Below are positions 32,840 through 43,418 of a stretch of 64,000 bases of DNA, in pieces (the first letter of the stretch is position 1; each line of letters opens with the position of its first letter). The notes under the pieces are model-generated. The model had not been told where the DNA came from. It saw nothing but the letters and a program-made list of their open reading frames with translations, and ran no database searches. The DNA comes from Cladorhizidae sp. MBARI D1340-BT2. Lineage: Eukaryota; Porifera; Demospongiae; Poecilosclerida; Cladorhizidae. The DNA lies in NCBI GenBank assembly GCA_028752905.1, contig JAQNBH010000006.1, positions 27,807,008 to 27,871,007 on the forward strand. Direction: 5' to 3'. The translations under genes and the position numbers were made by a program.

Positions 32840-32853
32840 TGGTGGCAGCGGTG
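32840..32853 (+). other. Primer-binding site, tRNA-Leu
   Basis: TGGTGGCAGCGGTG, complementary to the 3' end of animal tRNA-Leu, two bases after the 5' LTR. Same as the first 14 bases of the site at 9479. Confidence 0.75.
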
Positions 32854-32897
32854 CAGAACACAATCACCATCACTAACCATCACTACCAACCGAAGCA

Positions 32898-33970
32898 TGG
32901 ATCCAAGCATCGTCCAAACACGTTCAAACTCCGACAAGATCAGCGACAAGAAGACAGAACAGACAGCAACTAGTTCATTCAACACTGAAGCGACTGCCCA
33001 CTCTATGGCACTGCTATGGCAACTATGATAGCATCAATGAATCAGGAAAGGGAGGAGAGGTTGAGAACAACAATGGAGCATGCAAAGGAAGAAAAGCAGC
33101 AAAATGACCTGCAAACAAAATTGGTAGAGGAAAATGCAGCCTTCTACAAGCTCACAAGAGAGTTCCAACAAACCAGTACTTCTGCAAGGGAATCTGAGCA
33201 ATTGAAGAGAACAGCACTGCAGGCACTGCACAAAATGGATGAACTAATCGACCCAGAAGCTTACCTGAGAAACTTTGAACAAACACTAACAGAGGTGGGA
33301 CTTCCAGTAACAGAGAGGACCAATATATTACGGAAGCAAGTCTCCGGGAAATTGATGGAAGCTTTTCAGGAACTGGACCTGAGCGTACATTAATAAACAT
33401 TGAAGACTTCGCTGCTTGAGCATCTGGGTTGTACAGATACTAGAGCCATAAAAACTATTTGGAGAGACACAACAAAAGACAACCTGTCACCTAGACACAA
33501 TCTCACTCCGATTACGAAGAGCATCAAGAGATTCGCAATGCAGATGGAAAGCAAAAAGGACTTCACGATGGAGATGTTTCGAGGAACGTTGACGCTTTAC
33601 TACTCGCCAGAGGTATGCCATGCAGTGAGAGGTAATACTTACAAGGATACTCCGGAGATCATCGATGAGCTGGAAGCTACTTGGGAATCAAAATCCTTTC
33701 ACGAAAGAAGCAAGATGCACAAGAGACAATTGGAGGGACAACACTCCGGCAGAAAGATGGCCTACAACAATCCCAGGAAACAGACACCTACTAATGGATC
33801 AGGTGGGCTCCTAACTAAGGGTAGAGATGGGGGGGCCCCCATTGAGCATGATCGGGTTGGTGGCCAAGGTGTAGCCGGTGTTCCACAGAGGTGTAGATCA
33901 ATTCCTAAGGAACATAGTTTTCTTTGAATGCAATGAAACAAGGCATTTTAAGAGGTATGGCCCAAACAGT
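32898..33970 (+). pseudogene. gag: gag of the Gmr1-like element
   Basis: Starts at ATG 32898 (MDPSIVQTRSNSDK). It needs frame changes at about 33020 and 33393, and a further change at about 33880. The first part is a coiled-coil-like segment (ASMNQEREERLRTTMEHAKE). A capsid-like helical region follows: MDELIDPEAYLRNFEQTL and DTPEIIDELEATWES. The last part holds a basic tail and a degenerate zinc knuckle FECNETRHFKRYGP, where the family has C-x2-C-x4-H-x4-C; only part of the metal set survives. Gag would package the element RNA. Two consecutive stops at 33391-33396 end the central frame. Confidence 0.7.
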
Positions 33971-34738
33971 AAGGTCAAAGCCAGGCTAGGCATGATTAGT
34001 TTTGAGTCTGAGGCTGAGATAATTCAGGAGTTGCTCAGAACCGGGGACATAAATGGTAGACCGTGTAGGTGCCTCATTGACACTGGTGCCAACAAAGCAG
34101 CTAGGTTAGTACCAACTGAATGTTTCACTGGCAAGACAGCTAAGGCAAGACTAGCTAATCAGAGGGTCATCACATTTAAAACAGCAACCATAGAATTAAA
34201 GGTAGATGGAATCACTCAGTCCATGGATGTTTTTGTAGTGGGTAAGGATACAAAGCATGTATTGTTGAGAAAGGACCAACCCTGGGTGAGGTCTTGGGTT
34301 GCTGGAAGATCCAAGCAAAGGGTGCTGGCAGACAATCCTGTACCATTACCTGCCATTACCAGGGTTCAAAGTCAGGCACTAGTGGCAGAGAAAGCCGCTA
34401 ACCAGATTGAGGATAGCAAGGATGGCACTTGCACTAGGCTGCTGGCACTTGCACTAGGCTGCTACCCCTTACACTACCCAAAATGCATGAAAAACCAATA
34501 CCCAAACCCAGAAGGAAGGAAGCCAAAACAACCTAAACTAGTTGCTTGCGATCCTGTTGACCATGGGACAGATAGCTTATTAACAGAAGTAGAGGAAGTG
34601 AGCACCGATACCAGTCCTCTTGGGGAGGAGGACACTCACATCAATTCTTCTGCTGATGATGAATTGCTGAGTGGGTATATATACAAGGGAGATGAGGCAA
34701 TAGAAGAGATATTGAGGCAGGAAACCTTCAAGGGTTAG
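33971..34738 (+). pseudogene. pro: Aspartic protease region of pol
   Basis: In frame with the zinc-knuckle relic: AEIIQELLRTGDINGRPCRC then LIDTGANKAARLVP. LIDTGA is the family DTGA/DSGA active site of retropepsins, here intact, followed by the flap and a VFVVGKDTKHVLLRKD block. It would cleave the polyprotein. A 21-base direct repeat (GGCACTTGCACTAGGCTGCT at about 34424 and 34445) lies in the acidic linker. The frame ends at TAG 34736. Confidence 0.75.
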
Positions 34739-34749
34739 ATGGAGGGCAT

Positions 34750-35290
34750 GTGAGTGAGTTGCCATTTCTTACCCTTACAAAAGGGAAGGTGGAAGTGCTG
34801 GCTCCAACAGAACAGCAGAGGAAGGATGGGATATTAAAGGAGATGAGGTGTAAGGCTGATAGGCAGGAAGATGGACACTTCTATCTGGGAGGTGTAATAG
34901 TGCATAGCAAATGGGCTGACCCAGGGAGAGAGTTCACCAGAGTGGTGGCCCCCTCTTGTAGGTGCAAGGAGACATTAACAGCTCTACACAAACAAGCCTA
35001 CGAAAATGAAGAAAGCTACAAAGAAAAATCTAAACAGGCCTATGATCAGAGCTCCAAACCAAGGAGCTATGAACTCGGGGACATGGTGCTCTGTCACACC
35101 CCAGGGTTGACAGGAAAACTCCACTCAATTTGGGATGGCCCATACGAGGTCATAGCTAAACTGTCTGATTGTAACTATACAATAGCTGTCCCTAACAAAA
35201 GATCAAAAAAGCTAACCATTCACATTAACCGGCTTAATGAGTGGAAGATGCCACATGCTAATCTCCTTAGACTCATTATGGCAGACGAAT
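34750..35290 (+). pseudogene. Integrase remnant upstream of reverse transcriptase (core deleted)
   Basis: The frame reads LAPTEQQRKDGILKEMRCKA and HSKWADPGREFTRVVAPSCR, which resembles the segment just before the integrase HHCC finger (VVPxxxRxxVLxxxH). At CKETLTALHKQ it jumps to the integrase C-terminal domain: QSSKPRSYELGDMVLCHTPG, KLHSIWDGPYEVIAKLSDCN and IHINRLNEWK (family GDxVLxxxP, KLxxxWxGPYxV and HxNRLKxW). About 200 residues with the HHCC and DDE residues are missing in one clean step, so the product cannot integrate. The frame continues without a break into the reverse transcriptase, showing that integrase precedes it. Confidence 0.8.
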
Positions 35291-35319
35291 CTGAGGACAC
35301 ACCGAATCCCATAGGTAGT

Positions 35320-36730
35320 GTCAAGATGAATTTATCCAGTGCTAGGAAATCACAGTTGAAGGCCATTCTAAAGTACCATACCCTGAAAGGGCTGGGCTTG
35401 CTGAAACACGACCAATGTGAAATCCATTTAGAGGAAGGAAACTCACTCCGCTTACCCCCTGCCCCCGCAATGAAAAATGATCTTAAGAAGGAGATAGATG
35501 AGCTATTTGCCTTAGGTATACTAATTCCATCCAAAAGCCCTTGGTCATATCCTATAGTACCGCCTAGGAAAAAGGTGACTAGGGATGTACGACTCTATAT
35601 TGACTAGAGACAGCTAAATAAAGACACAATAAATGACCCGTTCCAGATGCCATGCATTGAGGACCTACTGAACCAAGTGGCTAATGCTGTCTGGCTTTCC
35701 AAGATTGATCTGAACAAGGGATTCTTCCTGGTCCTTCTTGGTAGAGCCAGCCAGGATAAGACAGCTTTCTGCACCCCGAGGGGGGAATAAACATTTACCT
35801 GCATGCCATTTGGTCTCAAAAATGCAACAGCAGCTTTCCAAAGGTGCATAGAAAACACTCTAGATCATTTGAGAGACTGCTACGTGACATATATTGATGA
35901 TATATTAATATTTTCTGCTACTTGGGAGGAACATGTACAACACATTGAAGAAGTGTTGAAAGCATTGGTTGAGGCTGGGCTGACTACGAACCTAGACAAA
36001 TGTGTGTGGGGGGCATAGTCACTAGAGTATCTGGGACACCAAATTGGACATGGCCTTGTAAGTGTGCCAGAAGTTAAAGTTAAGACACTCAAGGACTTCC
36101 ATAGACCTAGGAATCAGAAAGGGTTGAGGGCTATCTTGGGGACCGCCGGTTATTACTGGAAGTTTATACCCGATTTTGTTAGGTGGGCAGGTCCCCTGTT
36201 CGATGCCCTGAAGAAGGGTGCCGTCTGTTCACTGGAATGGAATAAAAGAGAGTCAGATGCATTTAACCATATTGTTTCTGTTCTATGTGACGAGCACTCG
36301 CTCATTATTCCCAGAGCTAATGATGAGCTGATTCTCCACACTGATGCCTCGATCCTCAGAATTGGTGCAGTACTCTCAGTAAAGAGGGAGGGAGAGGAAC
36401 AACCTGTCGCCTACTTCTCTAAGCGAACCACTCCCGCCGAAACAACTGTTTCCGAACTCGAATGCCTGGCTGTGGTCAAACCTGTCGACCACTTTGCTAT
36501 TCCCCCCACTTCACTGTCCTAACTGACTACCGGGCTCTGCTAGATCTACAATGGTCTACTCGACTGACAGGCAGACTGATGTGCTGGCACTGGCCCTACA
36601 GGTGTTCCAGTTCGAACTTAAGTACCAGCCAGGCATGTTACATCAGAACGCAGATGGATTGTAGCGACAATGCTGGCCTGAAGATAAAGCGCTGGTGAGA
36701 GTGACTGAGGGAGCTAGGGAAACACCGCTG
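35320..36730 (+). pseudogene. pol: Reverse transcriptase and RNase H
   Basis: The reverse transcriptase begins near LKAILKYHTLKGLGLL and includes DELFALGILIPSKSPWSYPI, RLYID, a stop, RQLN, VWLSKIDLNKGF, CMPFGLKNATAAFQRC and the catalytic YIDDIL at about 35890-35907. The thumb/connection reads YLGHQIGHGLVSVPEVKVKT and ILGTAGYYWKFIPDFVRWAG. RNase H begins LILHTDASILRIGAVLSV with its first Asp, continues PVAYFSKRTT and VSELECLAVV, then in another frame HFTVLTDYRALLDLQW and PGMLHQNADGL. In-frame stops occur at 35605, about 35788 and about 36016, plus frame changes near 36500. No integrase follows RNase H; only about 100 bases separate it from the 3' LTR. Confidence 0.9.
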
Positions 36731-36814
36731 ATTCTGGCTCCTATTAAAGTCTCAAACATGAGATCACATCCACACTCCAATGGAGGACCTTCAGCTGGGG
36801 GAGGAGGTGTTTCA

Positions 36815-36830
36815 TCTCAGGAGAGGGAGA
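36815..36830 (+). other. Polypurine tract
   Basis: CAGGAGAGGGAGA immediately before the 3' LTR, the usual plus-strand primer site. A second purine run GGGGGAGGAGG lies 25 bases upstream. Confidence 0.75.
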
Positions 36831-37216
36831 TGTTGAGGGCAGACTCATCAACATGGACCATGGATGACCTTTAGGCATTAACACATAGAGTACTGAGGGA
36901 AAGTTATGTCACACCAAACAGACTTAGATATTATATTATATAGCCTAATGTGTGCGTACATAGTTATAGTATATGGAACTTTGCTGAGTGTGTATGTAAG
37001 AATGTGTGACATCCTGTTTCCTGGTAAGTCAGGATATAAGAACCCTGACTGACCGAGGTTCAGGAGCTTTGCCTTGTCCTGTAATTGCAACCTTGTGTCT
37101 TCATTAGTAATCTAAATTCTCTGATTGCAAGATACGGGTGCTATTTACATAAGCATAGCTCTGGTGGCAGCAATTTATACCATCACTTGAGGGTTAGACT
37201 GGACTATCACTCAACA
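36831..37216 (+). repeat. 3' LTR
   Basis: TG-start and CA-end, 386 bases. Relative to the 5' copy it lacks a small block near ATTACCAAATTATG and has substitutions throughout. Confidence 0.9.
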
Positions 37217-37221
37217 GTGTC

Positions 37222-38164
37222 CCTGAGCAGAACGGCAGAGGAATATTCAGCCAGAGCAGCTCATTAAGTGAATATCAAATATTTCAATATCTGTGAAGAC
37301 AGTTGATCTTGATTATAGTGGCATCCACCCGGAGTCAAGGAAGATTGCAGCTAGTGTAACAGTAGCTTCCATTGAGATGGACTATTAGCACTCAGGCTTT
37401 GAGAGGTCAGAGGTGAGGACGTAGAAGACTTGGAGGGAGGAGGAAACTCTAACAGATGGCAAAATAGCAATAGTACTGTCTTGTGATCAAGTTCACAGAC
37501 CCACCTATCTGCAAGCTAAAACAATAGAGCATGGTGTTCCATTACTTCATTAGTGCACATCCTATAATAGGTCACAGAGCAATGACGTTACGAGGACGGT
37601 GATAAATCAAACTTGAACTGGTAGCTGCTACAACTCTTAGCTTGACCTCAGTCAGTGATTATTGGGGGGTATTATCGGGTAAAGGCATTTTTGTGAGATA
37701 TCATCACGAGTCATTTGTACCTAATTAGCTGCACACTAGACATCTAGCATGAGCGAAGTCACATTTTGCCAGCAAGCCAAGACCAGGATCTCTCTAAATA
37801 AAATATCACTAACAAGGGCATTCAGCTTTTGACTTGTTCCAGATGCTAGCAGGTCGGGTTTACACAAGTTGCACACTTCTCTAGAAATAAAAAAGCTAGT
37901 TATTCAGAGAAGTTCCTCCGTGTTCCCTGTAGCAATAGAGATTGACACTTTGAAGGTTGGAGAAAGGTTTGAAGCAACCTCATTAAAAATGGAGCCTTAT
38001 CGGCATAATTATGTTATTTTTTAATTGAATTTACTCAAACATCCTCTAGTGACAACAATTTTGATGGTGAGATTGTGAACGTCTTAGAAAAGTGATGACG
38101 AATTGTGTGACTGCACGAGTATTGGTGGGACTTGGGAACTCTGCGAGTATTGTACCTGTGTAGT
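37222..38164. other. Non-coding stretch
   Basis: Nothing recognised. Confidence 0.4.
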
Positions 38165-38445
38165 AGAGACATCGGTCAGTCTGCACACTTAAGGGAAGTT
38201 CTAACTTAAGTTTGTCTCTATGCATACCTTAAGTGAAGTTGTAACGTCTGTCCATTCTTATGCACAACCAAAGGAAAGTAGATGTCTGTCTGTCTGTACA
38301 CACACTCCAAGGGAGGTTGTTACGTCTATCCATCCTTATGCACATCTAAAGGGAAGTTGATGTCTATCTGTCTGTACACACATTCCAAGGGAAGTTGTAA
38401 TGTCAGTCTCTCTGTATGCACCCCTAAGGGAAGGTGGCATGCCGA
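38165..38445. repeat. Tandem repeat of about 39 bases
   Basis: About seven units share TCTGTCTGTxCACACxxCxAAGGGAAGTTG with alternating A and B variants. Confidence 0.85.
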
Positions 38446-39136
38446 CAAAACTTCACCAGAACCAGATAGATACCGGAGTTGTTTTTGTTTGATCCAGATC
38501 CTGATGCAGGGCAACCTTCAGGGATATATATGCACATGCACTTTTCCCATTCCCGATGATGCCACACATATTATGCAACTTGGTTCATTATTACCAACAA
38601 ACTACACCAGCTACATTGGAGGTTGCATGATGCAAAGTGTTAGCCAGTGAGGCTGTCTCTATCCCTGCTCTATTAGGAGAAAGCTGCAGTTACTGATATG
38701 GAGAGATTTGCAGAGGATAGCATCTTCAGGACTACATGACTCTAGCATCCAAGTCACCTGGTACTACATGACCATTGTATCCAAGCCATCTGGTACACAT
38801 GACCAGTGTATCCAAGCCACCTGGTACTACATGACCAGTGTATCCAAGCCATCTGGTAATACCTGACTTGTGTATCCAAGCCACCTGGTACTACATGACC
38901 AGTGTATCCAAGCCACCTGGTTACATGACCAGTGTATCCAAGCCACTAGGTACTACATGACCAGTGTATCCAAGCCACCTGGTACTACATGACAAGTGTA
39001 TCCAAGCCACCTGGTACTACATGACCAGTATATCCAAGCCACCTGGTACTACATCACTAGTGTATCAAAGCCACCTGGTACTACATGACCAGTGTATCCA
39101 AGCCACTTGGTCCTACATGACCACCTGGTTACATGA

Positions 39137-39770
39137 TGTCAGGGAATTCTATCTCCCTGACTGAGTTCACAACAGCCCGGGATGAAGCCAAATCAGCAGC
39201 TAGTGGTCAAGCCATAGACCAGATGTGTGGAAACCATGGTAGCAAGTGTGGGAACAGACGGAGGACCTCACCACGAGACACTATAAAGGATGTGGTCCAC
39301 CTGCCTGAGGAAAGAACTACACACCCCTCACCTGATAAGACAAGACATTGGATTGGTCGCCAAGGGTCGGTTCCATGACAACCTGATGTCATCAAACCTA
39401 GTAGTTCGAACAGTATATAAGAAACAGCTAGGGAGTAGTTAGTAGATACCTGAATATTACCAGAGACTGCTGCAACCAGCAATTAAGAACTGTTAGATAA
39501 GAACCCACTGAACCTTTGTTATTGTGGTTGATATTGTGTTGTGTTATCTTGTCATGGCTGGTGTATTTATGTATTTCATAATTATAATATAACTATCTGT
39601 AGTTATATTTGGGAATCCAGCAATTCTGTTGAGAGTTGCTGAGTTTGGCTTGTTCTGAGGATTGCCAGTAGGACAGACTGGGAATCAAAGATCAGGCGTC
39701 GCGTGAAGACCAGGGATCTGCTCAGCCAGCTAAAGTGTCCGTACTGGGAGAAGGCTGGTTTTTCATGACA
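39137..39770. mobile_element. Solo LTR, copy 1
   Basis: 634 bases starting TGTCAGGGAATTC and ending TTTTTCATGACA, flanked by the 5-base duplication CATGA (39132-39136 and 39771-39775). It has a TATATAAG promoter-like box at 39414. No internal coding sequence, so it is probably a recombined LTR. The family is not that of the 32457-37216 element. Confidence 0.8.
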
Positions 39771-40209
39771 CATGACCAGTGTATCCAAGCCACTTGGTAC
39801 TACATGACCAGTGTATCCAAGCCACCTGGTACTACATGACAAGTGTATCCAAGCCACCTGGTACATACTACATGACCAGTGTATCCAAGCCACCTGGTAC
39901 TACATGACCAGTGTATCCAAGCTCTCTGGGACTACATGACCAGTGTATCCAAGCCACTTGGTACTACATGACCAGTGTATCCAAGCCACCTGGTTACATG
40001 ACCAGTGTATCCAAGCCACTAGGTACTACATGACCAGTGTATCCAAGCCACCTGGTACTACATGACAAGTGTATCCAAGCCACCTGGTACTACATGACCA
40101 GTATATCCAAGCCACCTGGTACTACATCACTAGTGTATCAAAGCCACCTGGTACTACATGACCAGTGTATCCAAGCCACTTGGTCCTACATGACCACCTG
40201 GTTACATGA

Positions 40210-40843
40210 TGTCAGGGAATTCTATCTCCCTGACTGAGTTCACAACAGCCCGGGATGAAGCCAAATCAGCAGCTAGTGGTCAAGCCATAGACCAGATGTG
40301 TGGAAACCATGGTAGCAAGTGTGGGAACAGACGGAGGACCTCACCACGAGACACTATAAAGGATGTGGTCCACCTGCCTGAGGAAAGAACTACACACCCC
40401 TCACCTGATAAGACAAGACATTGGATTGGTCGCCAAGGGTCGGTTCCATGACGACCTGATGTCATCAAACCTAGTAGTTCGAACAGTATATAAGAAACAG
40501 CTAGGGAGTAGTTAGTAGATACCTGAATATTACCAGAGACTGCTGCAACCAGCAATTAAGAACTGTTAGATAAGAACCCACTGAACCTTTGTTATTGTGG
40601 TTGATATTGTGTTGTGTTATCTTGTCATGGCTGGTGTATTTATGTATCTCATAATTATAATATAACTATCTGTAGTTATATTTGGGAATCCAGCAATTCT
40701 GTTGAGAGTTGCTGAGTTTGGCTTGTTCTGAGGATTGCCAGTAGGACAGACTGGGAATCAAAGATCAGGCGTCGCGTGAAGACCAGGGATCTGCTCAGCC
40801 AGCTAAAGTGTCCGTACTGGGAGAAGGCTGGTTTTTCATGACA
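40210..40843. mobile_element. Solo LTR, copy 2
   Basis: Almost identical to 39137-39770 (for example one A/G change at 40454 and one T/C at 40648) with the same CATGA flanks. It arose by segmental duplication, not by a second insertion. Confidence 0.85.
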
Positions 40844-41299
40844 CATGACCAGTGTATCCAAGCCACTTGGTACTACATGACCAGTGTATCCAAGCCACCT
40901 GGTACTACATGACAAGTGTATCCAAGCCACCTGGTACATACTACATGACCAGTGTATCCAAGCCACCTGGTACTACATGACCAGTGTATCCAAGCTCTCT
41001 GGGACTACATGACCAGTGTATCCAAGCCACTTGGTACTACATGACCAGTGTATCCAAGCCACCTGGTTACATGACCAGTGTATCCAAGCCACTAGGTACT
41101 ACATGACCAGTGTATCCAAGCCACCTGGTAATACATGACAAGTGTATCCAAGCCACCTGGTACCACATGACCAGTATATCCAAGCCACCTGGTACTACAT
41201 CACTAGTGTATCAAAGCCACCTGGTACTACATGACCAGTGTATCCAAGCCACCTGGTACTACATGACTAGTGTACCCACCTGGGACACAAAATCACTGC

Positions 41300-41625
41300 T
41301 CTAAATAAAGAACATACATGCAGTATTATTATACGAAGGCCCATCATTGATCCAGTTAATTAACATACAAGCAGTTCATGCATACAGAAGCCACTCATTC
41401 GTCCATTTTAAGAACATACATTCAGTACAATTATATGGTGTAATCTCATTGATCCATGTGATGAACATACATGCAGTATATGTAAGGAGGCCTGCATGCA
41501 ATGAACTACATGCAGTTCATGTATACAAAGCATATTGTTCGCTCCTTATAATGAACACACATGCAGGACAAATATATGTACGCTACTTATTCCTCATGTG
41601 AAGAACATACATGCAGTTACTGAGT
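41300..41625. repeat. Minisatellite of about 52 bases (GAACATACATGCAG)
   Basis: GAACATACATGCAGT-like cores recur at about 41308, 41361, 41411, 41463, 41551 and 41604. Confidence 0.85.
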
Positions 41626-43130
41626 GAGGGATGATGGTTCATCACAAAAGTTATTTATAGTCCACATACATTAGGGCATGAAGTGTTTATTGTGCTAGTG
41701 GACTTTCATTATTGAAAACACTTTTTGATATGAAGTATTACATAGTGATAACATCAATTGGCATCTTCAACATTTGTTAGTTGGCCTAGCAATATTCTAG
41801 GGACAACTTGATCTTTCAGCGTCCCTCTTTTGCCTATTCTTCCAAATGCAGATAATTCACATGTTTTATGCTCCAAGGATTAGCAGCCATTCATTTAGGC
41901 AGCCTGCAAGTAGGTCCATTCAACCAATGGTCTTCTCATATATTGTGTCGGGAGAGAGTGATGTTGTGTAAGGGATATTGTGTAAGGGATTCCAGCAAGA
42001 TTAACAGGAAGCTGTTCAACGTAAGGAATTTTTTCTAGGTGGTGGAGAAGAAAGCTGAAGAGAAGATTAGCCTGTGGGATTTTGTAGTGTCCACTTATAA
42101 AAATATGTACTTAGCACGGGAGTTGGGGGGAGGGGGAAAGGGTTTGAAGTGTGAAATATTTGCAGAAGATGACTATTAAAATAATCTCCTAGAAAGACCA
42201 CTTTGCAATATTCAGTGATTATCCCTAAAATATTAACAGGTGTCCTTAGTAATGGGGTATAAGTTATTGTAAATTGATTTATCGGCTGTGTGTGGCTGTT
42301 TATAGAGCATAAACACTCAATGCGAAGCAACTATCTGTTTTGCAACGTGTCGTTATTCAAATTTGCAAACAACACCATCACCACCAGCCACTCCCTCTCT
42401 ATTGAGCATTAGATAAACCACACCCTCATTATAAACCACATCCTAGATTGTTCCCCCCACCCCATCCTCTAGTCGCTTAACCGCAACTACAGATACTCCA
42501 ATCCATCCTCCAGTGACTCAACCAGTGGAATTGAGGGGGGGGGGGTTAAGGCGCACAAGACATCTGTGAGGGAAAACTTGCCCAATTCATGTTCATACAA
42601 GAATTTGAAGAATTTGAAGTAAAATACACATAACATCATCCCCCTCTCCCTGTGTGCCAGGTGTTACAGAGAATTGTTGCCAGTTTCTCTCTAGCAGAGA
42701 GCATCAGGACCCAGCATCAGGTTTTCCCCCTGGGAACATAACATTGCCATTTCTGTTCAAAGAAGAATAGTACAATATATACTATATAGTATGGTGAAGA
42801 ACAGTCTGAATACTATGCTTTTATGTGTATGTACCATATCTATGCTCACATTCAAGCAATGGTCCTGGTTTAAATATGACAATGCAGCCAGTGCTGTATG
42901 TTTTCTGATTGAATTTTTTAATGTAGTTTTTGGAACTGCAGGTTGGAATGTGAAGTGGATTCCCACACATATGAAACTCCATTTACAGTACATCGCTTAG
43001 TCTTGAATAGTTATAACAACTCTGATTAATAAGCTCCACAAACACTACAGATTGAATCCCATTTTTATTAATTTTTAAAATGAACTTATGCTCATGTGAG
43101 GAGGTTTCTAAATAATAATAATATATTAGA
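41626..43130. other. Non-coding stretch
   Basis: No recognised gene. A short G run lies at 42535-42545. Confidence 0.4.
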
Positions 43131-43134
43131 AGCT

Positions 43135-43373
43135 CCTTGTGGGTGTGAGTTTTGGAGCTGCATAGATTATGTACACTTCATTGTATGGACTATATAATAA
43201 AGAGCTCAAATGGTTAATCTTTCAGTGTATTCTATTTTAATATTTAAAATATTGCATAGTTATAGCTCTGCCAAAGTTACATGCAATACTTGAACTGGAC
43301 TTAATTGTTGACCCTGATGGAAAGTAATAGCCCGTTGAAGTATTTATCTGGGACTATAGCAAACCCTACTCTG
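43135..43373 (+). repeat. Foldback-family left-arm relic
   Basis: GGAGCTGCATAGATTATGTA, ACTTCATTGTATGGACTATA and AGAGCTCAAA follow the order of the left arm at 49650-49760, ending with a CCCTACTCTGTAA block. Confidence 0.65.
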
Positions 43374-43418
43374 TAAAGGTAGGCAGGAGGCCACACTCCA
43401 TGCACCCATGCCTTACAC
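43374..43418. repeat. Degenerate minisatellite, left piece
   Basis: GGCAGGAGGCCACACTCCATGCACCCATGCCTTACAC-type unit; continues at 45294 and 48449. Confidence 0.6.

Larger units (their letters stand above)
32457..37216 (+). mobile_element. Ty3/gypsy-type LTR retrotransposon, Gmr1-like domain order
   Basis: Complete in outline: 5' LTR 32457-32837, tRNA-Leu primer site 32840-32853, gag, aspartic protease, integrase remnant, reverse transcriptase, RNase H, purine tract and 3' LTR 36831-37216. A probable 5-base target duplication flanks it (ATGTC at 32452-32456, GTGTC at 37217-37221, one mismatch). Integrase precedes reverse transcriptase, unlike ordinary Ty3/gypsy and as in Gmr1 elements. The integrase HHCC and DDE core are deleted, and several stops and frameshifts interrupt the frames. 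The LTRs differ at many positions, so the insertion is old. Confidence 0.9.
38731..41285. repeat. 32-base minisatellite with a 1,073-base higher-order duplication
   Basis: The 32-base unit is centred on CATGACCAGTGTATCCAAGC plus CACCTGGTACTA. Array segments: 38731-39131, 39776-40204 and 40849-41285, about 13 units each. Two copies of a solo LTR separate them. Corresponding points lie exactly 1,073 bases apart (for example 38964, 40037 and 41110), including identical variant units such as CATCACTAGTGTATCAAAGC. The block was therefore duplicated as one unit, recently, with few differences. Confidence 0.95.

Noticed and set aside
35605..36018. Programmed readthrough at the RT stop codons
   Set aside because: Three stops of two kinds plus other frame breaks; ordinary decay is more likely.
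39133..40555. Pairs of identical small frames at 1,073-base spacing on both strands
   Set aside because: They are copies of the solo LTR and minisatellite duplicated together, with no domain.
38731..41285. CRISPR-like array of 32-base repeats
   Set aside because: Units are contiguous with no unique spacers, the locus is eukaryotic, and no cas genes are present. It is a minisatellite.
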